The position numbers and the translations under genes are program-made. DNA of 64,000 nt from Prunella strophiata (lineage: Eukaryota; Chordata; Aves; Passeriformes; Prunellidae): contig JAZBQD010000015.1 of assembly GCA_036583965.1 (NCBI GenBank), positions 22,163,310 to 22,227,309 of the forward strand, written 5' to 3'. Of the stretch, positions 51,706 to 64,000 are shown in pieces. A model generated the notes under the pieces. The model ran no database searches and was not told where the DNA came from. It saw only the letters and a program-made list of their open reading frames with translations. How positions within the stretch are numbered: position 1 is the first letter of the stretch; every line of letters starts with the position of its first letter.

Positions 51706-54700
51706 AGACACAAACCAGTGTTTTCCCAACACAGAATAGAAAGCAGATGGATAACTCAGACCCCTGCAGAAATGTGAAAAACAAGTCAACTGCATTAAGA
51801 GAAAGGGAGGAGATACAAAGGTTTCTTGTCCTGCTCTTTTCCAAAATCACAGTGCAATTACCTACAGATGGAGGTAAAATGGTAAGTTATCTCACTTGGA
51901 ATTGGTTCAGCATATGTGAAACATTTGAGTATTCATTAGAAGGAATATGTAGAGTGATTACAGCATTTCCCCCAAAAGTGGGAAAGCTGTCCTCATGGCC
52001 ACACTCTGGAATCAAAGTGAGCTGTGCTTTGTACATGGACTCCACCTTCCTCCTCTCTATCAGGTGTCTGAGGAATGGTAGCATCTCTGCATTTTCAGAG
52101 GCACAAATTTCCTCATGTCCTCCATAGCATGAAAAACCTTTTGAGCTTGTGAATATTTTTTCCCCATGTCCAGCTACAGAGAGAAAACCAGAAAGAATAT
52201 CTGAAACACCAGCTAGATCCAGGTTACACAGATAGCAGACGCGGGTTTCTGTCTGCTTGGACTTAACATCAAATTTATGTCCCTAGGCCACATAAAATCT
52301 GTCAGTACTAACTAATACTCCTGTCACTTCACCTTAGACTTAAATCCCTGACCTTCATCTGAAAGATTGTATCTCATTGCCAATGTCACCTCCCTCTAAT
52401 TTCTCTTCCTATGGCTGCAAGCTGAAATAACTTATTTACCTAACTATCCCTGCAATCCCCACTTTCACACATGACAGAGGAATGTGAGCTTACAGAAATT
52501 CTGACATCTACACAGCACTGGCTAACCAGATGGCAAGCACCACAAACTGCTATTAGACATTAGTCTATCCTCTAAGAGAAGTAGCAAAAAGACCCTACAT
52601 TCATGTGGAGAATGAGTCTCCACAACCCTGACACTGAATGCCATAAAATAGATTTTTAATGAAACCTTGTGTCATACTAAAATTATTAATGCTGCTTCTA
52701 TTTGTACTTCATATCTCCTTGTGTTGGAATGAATTTAATTTCTCCTTCAGGCACTGTTCTCAGAGGCTCCTATTCTAATTTTATTAGGTTTTGTGTCTCT
52801 AGCTTTCAAAATTAAACACAATGGTTATCACAGTAGTACACAAAACTGATTATATGTCCTGAATTAATAAGCTTGAAAGGCATGTTTAGTTAAGATTTTA
52901 TCAGGGCTGTACCTGCTTAAATATTTTAATAGTTGAATGCTAAAAGAAACTTATTCTATCCTTTAAATAAACTTCTGGCAAGATGCACAGAGAGAAACAG
53001 AAATGTGAAGAACAAGATTCTCCTAACGCATCCACTCCAGTTCTTGTTATCAGACATAACTGCATGAAAAATCTGGTTAGTATTTTTAATTATTTGAGTG
53101 CATTCAGCAATTATTATTTCCACATATTAGTGTTACTAACACAACAATTTCAGAATAACTGATAGGAATTTGTAGCTATCTCTGAACTTTTCTCCTCCCA
53201 CTGATGTCTTACACAGTTTACTACTCACTTTCCAAGCCATTCTTGGAAGCTTCATACCTGTTGAAAAAAAAAATATGCTTGAATGCTGGCCAGCATTTCT
53301 TATGTCCATCGTGTTCTTCTCAAGAGACTGAAATTTTCAGGCAAACAGTTCATTTTTTAATCCACATAAGACAGGGACAGACTAAAGGGAATGTGAGTCA
53401 CTAATTTGTTCAAAGGTGAGGACATTTTAATTACGGCTTTTAAAAAATGTCGATTCCAAGGTAAGGTCAAAACAGCAATGAAACTCAAACATTTATTTAA
53501 TTGATCTTCGAGAGTAAGTAAAAGTGTTCACCTGGATTTTGCACTCTACAAATGAAACAAAATGCAAATTAACTTGCTCTATTACTAGCAATGAAAAAAG
53601 ACAAAATGACTCTGCTAGTGGGTGCTACTCCTGCCATAGTGAAATATCTGTCAAACTTCCTCTTGGAAAAAGCTACTCCAAAAAATGGGTCCTCTGCAAT
53701 GCCTATAGCCCCAAAACACATAAGTTGCATGATCACTTTCTGAAACTACCTACATTCACAAAACTCAGACTGTAGTTGCAGATCTCACTCAAGTAATTAA
53801 CTTTTACTCTTCCCAGCCACAGGACATTCAATACCAATCTATCCTAATTACACCATTTTAATTGTAGCAGAGCCACACATAAGGAAGATAGACACAGAAC
53901 TGAAATATTTCCAGGACTTTGCCTGCAAACTTTGCAATTTAACAACCAACCTTACACTTCCCATTCCACAACTGATTCAATTATTTTACATGTTCATCAA
54001 TAAACATGATTTTCAAAAAAAGCTAACTATTATTTAATTTCTTTATAAATACACAAGGAAAGAAGTTAGTAGAGACCGTAAAAAAGTCAAATGAGGTAAA
54101 GAGAAAGCTGCAGATAAAAAGTTTCCATGATTCTGTAGAAAGGGTTGACTCTGATTCAAGTATGTCAAGAGAACATGACTTGTTGCCAGTATCATCAAAA
54201 CAGCATAGGTTTGAGGTGAAGAGATTGATAGAAACTACTCCCTGGGAACAGATATTGGCTGGTGCTGTTGCAACATGTTCTTTGTTCTGTGCATATCACC
54301 AGTAAAAGTACAAATGAGTACACACATGAACATCTACAAAAAAAGTGTGCTAGATTGCCACAACAATGATCTCTTCTGAGCTACAGCAGATTCTTGTACT
54401 AAGGACACAATATCTTCAAATTGTCCCAAAGAAACACTGAGAAATAAAACCAGGATGGAAAACCAGGCTACAAATATGTTAGAGAAAATCTTTTAAGTGT
54501 TTATGAGAGACCTGAGTTTCCTCTGGAAAGAACAACAAAGCACAATAAAAGCTCAAGGTACACTGAACAACAACTGTACTGGCAAAGGGTGGCTATTAAA
54601 CAGACTTTTCATGTAATAACAAAAGTTGCACTAGAGAATGCCAAAGACTTTCCATCACCAGGTTATCTTGGCAACACCACACACCATCCTTACCATAGCT

Positions 54701-56140
54701 GCCATTACAGCATCTGGAGACCTTCATTTGCTAGCTCTCCAGACTATCCTGATCATCAGTTGCACCTGTAGGTATGCACTGGTTTCCAAAAGCCCAAGTA
54801 CCTGGTTGTAACTAAAATTTCCCCCCCATCTTCCCCATTCCCAATTTTTAAACTTCAGGGTGGAATCTGGACTCCAGCACAGCTGGCAGGTGTGAGGGGT
54901 CAGTTTTCTTCAGTGGATCACTTTGGCTACCAAGCAAATCAAAAGAGAGAGCATTTATCTTCTAAAGAGGTTCCTTTCCTCTCCCACTACTCATCTCAGG
55001 CTTAATCAGAGTAACTTTGTCTGAAAGACAGGAAAATGAATAATCAAATAAAGGACAGAGGGGAGAGGGCAACTTAAATTGGCAACCTGAGAGAGTAAAA
55101 ATGCAGAACTTTTATCACACTCCTGGAAAAATATTCCATCACTCAATTTCAGTCTTTTCTTCTGCCTCTCCAATATTCAGCTCGAATTTCCTCTCAGTTT
55201 ATTCAACCAGAGAGCCTATTTATTGACAACTTGACCACCAGAGAAGAAAACCAGAAAGCACTTCATAAAGCACTGTTCATATTTAAAACTTCATAACAGG
55301 CCATACATCTTCAGGTATGACGTGTGCATTCTAACCAGAAAATGTAACATTTCACCTGTCCTTAAACATCCCACAAGTTATTAAATATTTAGTTTTCAGA
55401 ATCTTATCTCAGATCATGAAAGACTCAAATCAACAACAACTTATATATAAAATGAAATGCACATGTTTTTCAATATGAGAAAGTGCATGCAGATACAAAA
55501 TACAATAGAGTGTTACAAGATGAAAGTTCATTTCACATGACATTTGTAGCAAATTTCTTTTCTGGTGTAACATTTTGGAGCCCAGAATTATACAAAAACC
55601 AGAGAACTATATTTTTCCTATACTTGAGGGGAAATATTGATGGTGGTATTATTTAGGCTGGTAATAGCAAATGTGATAAAGTAAAATGGAGAATTCAGCC
55701 TCAATGATTCTGCATTTTGTTTTTGCAATGCTTGCCTTCCCCCTAAATCCAGGATACTATACACAACTTTTCATAAAAACACAATTTACTAGATGTTAAA
55801 TCATATTTCTTGACTCCAGACTACTATTATAAATTTTAAAGATATTTTCTTCATGGCAATCAAACATAGCAAGAAAGCTGTTTTTCCAAAGGTCTCAATA
55901 GAAAGGAAATTACTAAGTGTATTACTATTACATCAGGAGTACTTAACAGTGACCATATCACCACTGGCTGAAATTCTAGTGAACATATGCCTGTATTTTG
56001 TTTAGAGATAGAAGACAAAAGACCTTTTGAACACAAGTGTTTTTAATCCAGACAACACATGATGGAAGAGACATTTAAAGAAATTAATGTCTCCCTTCCA
56101 TGTACTCTGCAGGGTCTGGACTATATTCTGAGGGATGGTG

Positions 56141-56237
56141 GGGATGGTTATGTGTGGTTTTGTTGGGGGTTTTTTGTTTGGTTGTGGGGGGGGTTGTTTG
56201 TTTTGTTTACTTTGGTTTGGTTTTAGGTTGTTTTTTT
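56141..56237 (+). repeat. G/T-rich low-complexity tract
   Basis: Nearly 100 bases of G and T with runs of 4, 5 and 8 G. The plus strand could form G-quadruplex-like structure. CPQ is transcribed from the minus strand, so the G-rich strand is the template strand and the transcript would be C/A-rich. Confidence 0.85.
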
Positions 56238-59200
56238 TCAAAACCTACAGCCAAAGACTGTTCAATTTCACTTAGTTTCTCAGAATTCATCCCAAAACCT
56301 CAACAACTTCCATGGTGTTTCTTGACATGTCCAGCAGCCCTGTATTTTCCCTTATTCATCCTATGACAGCAAAAATCACTTGCTGATTAAATAGCATTGT
56401 TTGCATTTTACACTAGTTTGGTGCAGTATTGAGTCTGACCTTTTCCCAAAAAGCTCTTCCCTCTCAAAATGCAGATAGTTACCACAATAGACTGCAAGTT
56501 TAGCCAAAGAAACATGAGTCTCTACAGAGAATAACTTCAAGCAACATTCTGTAGGTAGGAAGTCAATAAACAAAGAACATGGTCTGATGTTTGGGGTTTT
56601 TTTTCTGCAAGGGTCACATTCTATTAATTGGGCTGCAATTTTCTTTTTTAAAATTGATGTTCATATCTACTTACTTTAAAAAAATTACTATTTTCATTGT
56701 CAGGGGTTTTGGCAGTGCATCCATTATAAGTGAAGGCACTAGTTAGCTTTATTAGTTGGAACATGTTAAACACAGGCACAAAGAAACCATTGTGTATGCC
56801 TTGTGGTTTGATTGGAAGTTCCTCCTCTCCTCCTCTCCCAGTGCTAGCTAGAAGTATACATCTGACAGTGAGCACTAGCCACATACCTAAGTTGTGTGAT
56901 AGATGGCATGTTAAATAACATCTGCAGAAAGAAAAAAACAAAAAAAAAAGGCAAATTTTGACAGCTTTTAAAAAATAAACAAATAAAAGCATAAAGGCAG
57001 CAGAGTGCTAACAGATTACAAAAATAAAATTTGAGCAAAAGATGTACAATAATCTCAAGCACTTTTCTTTTGACTAATGTGTCTGAAGGTGGGAGCCCCT
57101 TACATTTTATGAAAGGAAAAGTGTAACACAACTAGTGCACAATGCACTCAGGACTCCAGTGCAAGTAATAACATTCATATCAACAGAGTGGGAAAGCAGA
57201 GGAGAAAGCTTTTTTACTCATGGCTTTTACAGAAGGGAAATACAAGAAAACTCTGACCCTGTGTGAAAGCCTTTGAAGCTGTGTATAAGCCTTCCCTACA
57301 GCAGCCAAGAAACAATTTGTTGGATCTTGTATAAACACTTACAGCTAATGCAACTTTAAATATAGTTTTGATTAGTCTGGCTGCATCCTTCTGAAACAAG
57401 CAATATTTATTGTCTATTTTATTTCTCTTGGTTTATATTATGTGTTCCATGCATTAATTTCCCATGTAAATAGTCAGCAATTAGGACCAATGTCCAACAA
57501 ATGTCCTTAAATTTTCAGTACCCTCATGATGTAACACTTCTTAGACAGCAGAAAGTCAAGGAATCTCTCTTTTCCATGAGGGGCTTAGATGTGAATATAA
57601 GCAGATCCGCCTTGGTCCCCAAGTTGGACAAAGTGTCTTTAAAAGAATTTTATTGTAGCTTTCACATAATTCAGCAAAATGTACCATTTTGGATAAGTCA
57701 CTGTTAACATCACCCTAAAGGCAGAATACCTTTTCCTGTTAGATTGTACTACACTACGAAGCACCTGAAGGAGCTCTAAAAGCAGGTTCCTAAAATATAT
57801 GTTGGGAAAAGATGGATTATTTCAGAAGGTGGAAGTCATCGTCTCCAGGGAACTGCTGTAAACAGTCCAGGCTAGTTTCAATTTCCATCAAAACAGAAGT
57901 GATCAAAAGATGCTCATCTCTTGGATGAGCAAGAGAAAAACATACTAAACTACACATTTTGAATACCAAAGCAGCATCAAAGATGTACAAGGCTGCAAAT
58001 GCAAGGCCAGCAGAAGTTCAGCCAGTTCCAAAGTGTCTTTCAAAGACAACTGCAATGACTCTGCTCTCAACAGCTGTTTAACTTCTGCCACTGCCACCTT
58101 TGGTTCATTCACTATCTGCTACATAAATGGGCAATTATCAAATGGAAATCATCACTCTTTCACATGCTGCATATGCAGATATTTTAGAAACTACTTTGTT
58201 TCTCTTTCATGCTTTTCTCCCAAATTTCCAGGCCATGGAAACAATCATACACTTAATAAATGAAAACACCTCTTAGTACTTCTGACATGCTTCTGTCATG
58301 TTCACTAACTGGAGATAAACCCAAACCACTGGCTGTAAGAAAAAGAGAAAAACCAGCTTTGAGAAAAAGCAACAGTTCCCAACATCAAGCCTGATTTAAT
58401 AATGACAGCCCACAATTCTGTTTGGACTGGGCATGTCTCAAGGCCTCTCCAGTAACAAGACAGCTGAGCAAAGGTAATTTTTTCATACATTGGAATTTGT
58501 TCTGCCTTTAAAGTAGAATTTAATTTAATAAGCTAGTGGAACTAACAAAAGCAGACTAAAAACTAGATTTCGAAGAGATGGAATATGACAGCAAACTTTT
58601 CTCTTTGTCAGTATTTTGCAGCTCTTGAAATATTTAAACATAAACCAAGCAAAGTCAGGGAGTTAAGTGACCAGCCATTCTGTAGACAGCTAAATGTCAT
58701 GGTAAGGAATCTTTTCATGATATTCCATCTAATATTTCCTGCTTAGATTATCCCTAGCAATTATTCTTCTTATGTGCAGTCATTTTTCTTCCTCTCCCAC
58801 CAGCCCACTTACAGAAACAATTATTCTACAATCATTTTTTCCTGTCATTCCCTATCCCGTGCCTACATTTTGTGTCCTTTCCACTGAATTCCTTTAAAGT
58901 GATAAATACTATTCCTTTGCAGGACTAAAAATTGGAAACTAAAGATGGACTTCCAGATGAAGTCCCATCTGAGATACAAAAAATGACAACAATTCCTTGC
59001 AATTTCATTATGTAGTGGTGTGGCAGCTCAAGTCAATTCAATGTCAGAAAACCTCTGTATTAGTCTGAGAAAATTAGTGATAGAAAAGAACTACCTGTTC
59101 TTGAAAATATTAGTCATAGAAATGGCCAAAAAATTACTACATTTGGAGAATTTAAATCTATATGCAACCACCAAGAACAAAATATCTGAAGAGGAGAGTT

Positions 59201-62200
59201 TGTGAGCCCATGAGAAGGCCAGCTGGCAGACAGCTCTAGGACCCAGAGCAGCCGCAATGCTGGCTTTGAGAACAGACTTCCATTTCACAAGAGCTGAATA
59301 GTTAGAGATTGTCAAATATATTATCTGACATTTCTCATTTCTCTCTCTCTGTCAGGATTTAAAAAACTTGGGTCTTCTGTCTCTTACTATCCTGTGAAGT
59401 CATTCTTGTTTTAATTCCCTGTGCACATACCATGATTCACACCTCCCTCCATCCCTTTCATTACCTCCCCTTTGTAACCTCCTTTTTTCTGACAATCCTA
59501 ATTCCACAGTTAAACATGACAGAGTAAAGGATTTCTCTTTCTACTGCCCAACCATGTCACTCCCCATGCCTCAAAATCCTCTTAGTGAGTTTAATCCCTC
59601 AGCATCCCCCACTTTGTCAAACAGCTTTCTGTACTTGCTCTGAACTTCTGGAACTTTTATTTTAAAATCTGTTTTAAAAACTTCTAAACTTTTTAAACTT
59701 TTACAAAGCAGTATTTTAATTGCTTCCTATGTGTCATCGACTTCTCAAATCCCCAGTTTCAGTGGTAAAATCTTAGGTAGGGTAACTACCCTATTATCCT
59801 GTTTAAGTGTCCTGAAAAGATGGAATGCTATGGACACAACTACAGCTTTCTGCATACAGCAAAATTAGGAGGGCAATCATATTCTTTGTTCTAGGTGAGA
59901 ACAAAGCTCAGTCTCCTTTTCTTATTATTGGACTGTAAATTTGGCAAGTACCAAATATTCCCACAGGGGGTAATTTCATAACTGTATCTGGATTTCAAGA
60001 TTAAGAAAATGCACCCTGGACTTTTCAGTGCCTGTGAAATTCTACCTTACTACCAGCACAAATGGTACCTTTTCAGCAACATCAACTAAAATCAAAGCAA
60101 TAAACCCATTTCATGCATTTCTCTAGATCATCTAATCAGCTTCAGACTACCAGTCCTTATTGCAAGGTGCTCAGTGACCTGAACCTAAAAACTGACAAGG
60201 ATGACAAAATGCTGCAGGCAGTGCTGTGTCACAGCTGCAGCTACTGTGGAAGAGGAAAGAACAGAACAGTCAAGGTCACAGGTGGTGTCACCACCAACAT
60301 TCAGTGTGGTGAAACACACTGTATTGGTTAAAATGCAACTAACTTCTGACTCCTTAAATAAGATTAAATTTGCACAAGTTAACAGGACCACTTTCAGAAA
60401 AAATACTTCCTCCAAAAAATGAGTCCAAGTGCCTGATCCAGCGAATGCAAAGTGGCTTTGGTCGTCACATTTTATTTTGAAGTAGCAATGAGTATAAAGC
60501 TTTTTTGTTATTTGCTGCTGTAACTAACACACTATAAACATTTATCAGAATGAACAGGCAAATAAAGTGGCAGTGTCACCTATGAGCTCTGTTCAAAGCA
60601 TTTTCTGTTCTGATAAAAATTTGCATAAGCTAAAAAATATTCACTGCCAAGTGAATTTCCAAAAGACCCAGTTTTGAATGAGAGAGAGAACACAGTAATT
60701 TCACATAGATACATTTATATCTTGTGTGTAGAGTCAGAGCTGGCATCCATCACATCTTTAACTTGTAGATTCTTCCCATCCTCTCCTTCAGGCCTGCTGT
60801 TGGATAAATATCAAATTTTCAAATGTTCTCTCAAGAACATTTTACCCCATCTAATATAGCTATGGCAAATGTTTAAACCTACTTTGAATCCTGCAGGACT
60901 CATGGTATTAATATTTTCCGGCTATAAATACTGTAATTTAGCTGAATTATATTCCTTAATATTGCTTAGGTCTGTTTCCATTTCATCACATGTACAACTG
61001 ATCTGATATTAATGATAAAATTATAAAGACATCTACCTGCTTTATCTCCTGAAATCTCTTTAGCAAAGATTATACGGTGGCAGTTCCTCATAAATTTCAC
61101 TTGCCATTATATAGCTTATTTAACTAGTTCAATTGAATGTTTTTAAAGTTCATAATCAAAGAATTAATTACTTGTAGCAATAGTGAGAATTCTGAACTAG
61201 TAGCATTTACTGTATCAGCCCAATATTTAACAACTTTAACAATGTCAAACAATAGTTCATTCCTATTCTCTTCCCTTAAGTCTCCTTAAGTAGCTTTACA
61301 AACACAACCTGCTAAAAAAATGTTGCAGAGGAGGTGAAGTTTCCTCAGTGGTTATTTGTAAGGATATTTGCTAATAATTCTGAAGTAAAGATATATTCCA
61401 TCACAGTTCCTATCAAATGCTGAGAAAACTGAAAAACAAGATAAGGGTTTTTTTCCCCTAAAACGATTGTGCTTTGCCCACTTTATATCATGGCATCTAC
61501 ATTTCTGTCACTTTGTTTTAATTCTTTATAAACAATTTGTAGAAGCAGAGCAGTTCCCATGATCAAATTTTTAGATATAAGTATGATCTTTTGCCCCCTG
61601 CTTAAGCCCTTTATTATACAAACTGTAATCTTCTCACCCAATTTTTAAGGCATTATTATTGTTCATTATAAGACTTAACAGAAAGAAGCCTGTATGGTTC
61701 AGATGATAAAGTTTCTGCATGGAGAGCACAGTGAAAGCTAAACCAGATTCTTCTGCTTGTTTTTTGCTTATAAAAATATCACACTTAATTAAGGGGCTTT
61801 TAAAAAATTTCTGACTGAGCAGATTATTGGCAAAAACAAATCAGGCACCAGTCAAAACAAATAATCCCTTTGATTTACTCCTCTGACAACTCTAACTGGT
61901 TGAGTGTAACTCATTCTTGAAAGAATTTCGCTCCCCAGATCCCACACTGTGAGTGGCTTTCAGCCCTGTTAACAAAGTGAAGTGGTCTCTGGTTTTCACA
62001 GGGAGGCTCAGTGATGTGGAGAACTTTGGCAGGGCTACAAAGGCTCAGCAGAATGGAGGCAGTCTAAACAGATACGGCTGTTTGGTTTCTGTGCCGGAAC
62101 TGCTGAACACAGAAGTAAACTGTGTGAACTATGAACCCTGTTTGCTCGCTCCAAGTACCACCAAAAGCACTGCTCATGATAAAGTCTGCTTTCTGAGACA

Positions 62201-64000
62201 AAAACATGCTCAAAACCCCCTTTAAACAACAAGCCTGTAAAAATGTTAAGTATTCTGTACATACAAAAGAGTTTAGCTGAGATGGCTAAAAGCCTAGAGG
62301 AAACCTGATGAGCACAAAGGACACAAACCAAGATAGGAAAATAAAACACAGAATGCCTTGTGTTCTGCCTGGAAAATATGGCAGAACTGATATTCTAGCC
62401 TAGGCACACCTAGTGAGAATCTTGGAACACTTGGCCTATACCCTTGTCAGAGAAACTTTACACTTTAATTCAGGAAGGAAAAATAAATAAGGATCAAAAT
62501 ATGCTTTAAAACCAGTGTGATGTTCCAGGTGTAAGACTGCCATGTTGCTTCCTCAGCATCTACCTCAGTTTTCCCAACTTCATGGAAATACTGTAAATAG
62601 CCTGGACTTCTAGGAAATACAACTGGGGCAGACTGGGTATAACTACAGTGGTGCAACTGGGTCTTGAGCAACTCCACTTGGCTTCATTCTCCCCACTGCT
62701 CAGCTTCACAGGGTGCAGGTTCCACTTCACTAAGTTCATCCTACAGACTTGCTGCCACAGCAAAACAGGGTAGGCAGGAGCATACTACAACCATTCCAAT
62801 AGTAAAACCTCAATTATGGCATCTTAATAAATATAGTGCTCCACAATGTTTGAATTCTATATGATATTCCAAGTGTTCCCCTTTTAAGCCACAGTAAAAT
62901 GATTTATTCCATTAAAAAAAGGGTGCATTAGCTAGTCAAGTACTGAAAGCACTGTTCAAAATATTTAATTTCTCTGTAAAAACCTTTTTTTTTGTTGTTG
63001 CATGATTTTTTACTTATTCAAATACAGCTAAAGTGAATCACTCCAAGATACTAAACCAGTCATTCATTAATCATTCCATCTAGTGCTGGACAAAACACGC
63101 TAAATAAAAGACACAAACTCTTTTTTCCTTGAGCAATTTTCCTTGGATCCACAGCAATCCATTTACAGTATGTAGAAATTAGCTAGTGAAAGGATTATTA
63201 CAATTTCTTTTATCTTCAGAAGAGTTATGGTTTCTGAGTGCAGCATCACTGGGAAATTCTTTCACATACACTTTCAAACAAGACAATAAATCAAATTTAC
63301 CAAATCTACTTTCAGTTACAGGATTTTCATTCTTGCAAGACACAGCAAAAAGCTGAAAACAGTGTCACATGTTTCAAAATACATATCTATACAGCTAAAT
63401 ACTGAGAATATGTTCAATTAATGCAGAATTATGCTGAAAAGTACACTGCATGGGTTACCACTGAGCAAATGGAGCAAAAATATGCCCTATGACAGAGCAA
63501 GTGAACCTGCTGTATTTGGTCATTGCACTTTATCCTTCACACAGCTTCTTGAATAAATAGCTGTATAAGTCTTAATCAAAATGGAGATCCTAGATAAAAT
63601 TTCAGATACTATATATAGTTTTAAAGACAAATCTCTACTAAGAAACTCAGATGGATTATGATTTCAATGAAAAGTGAGCTGCTCTTACGTTATTGTTTTA
63701 TAAGTATGTGCTCTGGTCCATTCCCAGCTCTGACAACATTCACTAAATATCTTCCTGATTAGATTGCCAAGAACAATGTAACTCCATACCCAAGTATGTC
63801 AGATATATATTATTTGTGCACTGTCACACCCAGAAACAAAGCATCTTACACAGCATAAATTTCTTCCAAAGTTTTCCAAGTCTTCTAGGAATAAGCATGT
63901 TTCAGTGGATATTCATATTGCAGTGCAGAACATTTATTTCCAGCCAAAGATTTTTCCCAAAGTATGCAAGTCAGGCTGTACAACAAAACTTTCAGCAAAA

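Larger units (their letters stand above)
1..64000 (-). other. CPQ: CPQ gene body, internal part (three exons and introns)
   Basis: The whole window lies inside one minus-strand gene. Three exons at 38608-38719, 23909-24000 and 12838-13039 encode adjoining parts of carboxypeptidase Q, in order, with compatible intron phases and consensus splice sites. CPQ is a secreted or lysosomal zinc dipeptidase of family M28 that cleaves unsubstituted dipeptides; the human protein is 472 residues and its gene has very long introns, which fits the sparse exons here. The first and last coding exons, promoter and polyadenylation site are not visible, so the gene runs off both ends. Identity rests on recall of the human protein, not on a database search, but motif agreement is strong. 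Confidence 0.9.
38720..64000 (-). other. CPQ: CPQ intron, 3' part (runs off the right edge)
   Basis: This is more than 25 kb of sequence upstream of the first exon in the window. It holds CR1 copies at 42.8-43.5, 48.3-49.8 and 51.2-51.7 kb, an LTR at 48.9-49.5 kb, a TA-rich repeat near 50.0 kb and a G/T-rich tract near 56.2 kb. I searched the minus strand for the preceding CPQ exon and did not see it. From 51.8 kb to the end I see AT-rich unique DNA with nothing else recognisable apart from the G/T tract. Confidence 0.75.

Noticed and set aside
51690..52127. Plus-strand open frame of 145 codons
   Set aside because: It begins in the tail of a CR1, has no recognisable motif, no flanking splice structure and no sign of biased codon use. 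A chance frame is the simpler reading.
61953..62225. Plus-strand open frame of 90 codons
   Set aside because: No recognisable domain, no splice context and opposite to the host gene; not distinguishable from chance.
38720..64000. Possible preceding CPQ exon encoding the AEITGSKYPEQ region
   Set aside because: No minus-strand match was seen before a suitable splice site; it most likely lies beyond the right edge.
1..64000. CRISPR arrays, operons, tRNA or rRNA genes, or a novel defence or mobile system
   Set aside because: Nothing in the window supports these. Repeats are LINE, LTR and simple-sequence types, and the only coding content recognised is three exons of one vertebrate gene.

Overview
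The window is vertebrate nuclear DNA, almost certainly from a bird. It is AT-rich, almost free of open reading frames, and carries many CR1 LINE fragments with the bird-type 3' end (degenerate repeats of the ATTCTATG type), plus solo LTRs of avian endogenous retrovirus type. The LTR set looks like that of a songbird or another neoavian, but this is inferred from remembered family resemblance, not from a search.

The only protein-coding gene I can support is CPQ (carboxypeptidase Q, also called plasma glutamate carboxypeptidase, peptidase family M28), on the minus strand. Three consecutive internal exons lie at 38608-38719, 23909-24000 and 12838-13039, in transcription order. Their reading frames join without a break (phases 1, 0, 1). 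Together they encode about 135 residues of the catalytic domain, matching human residues about 284-419. They hold every zinc ligand and the catalytic glutamate except the final histidine, which sits in the last exon. That exon and all exons upstream of the 38.6 kb exon were not found and presumably lie outside the window. The rest is intron: at least 12.8 kb at the left, 10.9 kb, 14.6 kb, and more than 25 kb at the right.

Intronic layout from left to right: two adjacent same-strand CR1 pieces in non-canonical order (3.3-4.3 kb); a solo LTR with a 6-bp target duplication only 121 bp from a CPQ splice donor (12.1-12.7 kb); a minus-strand CR1 (16.1-17.1 kb); a perfect 13-bp inverted repeat (18.8 kb); a truncated LTR followed directly by a CR1 (27.5-28.3 kb); another CR1 (29.1-29.8 kb); a solo LTR with a 5-bp target duplication (33.0-33.5 kb); a CR1 (42.8-43.5 kb); a CR1 split by an LTR (48.3-49.8 kb); a TA-rich repeat (50.0 kb); a CR1 (51.2-51.7 kb); and a G/T-rich tract (56.1 kb). 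I saw no convincing RNA gene, second protein gene, CRISPR array or prokaryotic feature, and no evidence of a new biological system. The most notable structure is the LTR whose own promoter points toward the neighbouring CPQ exon.
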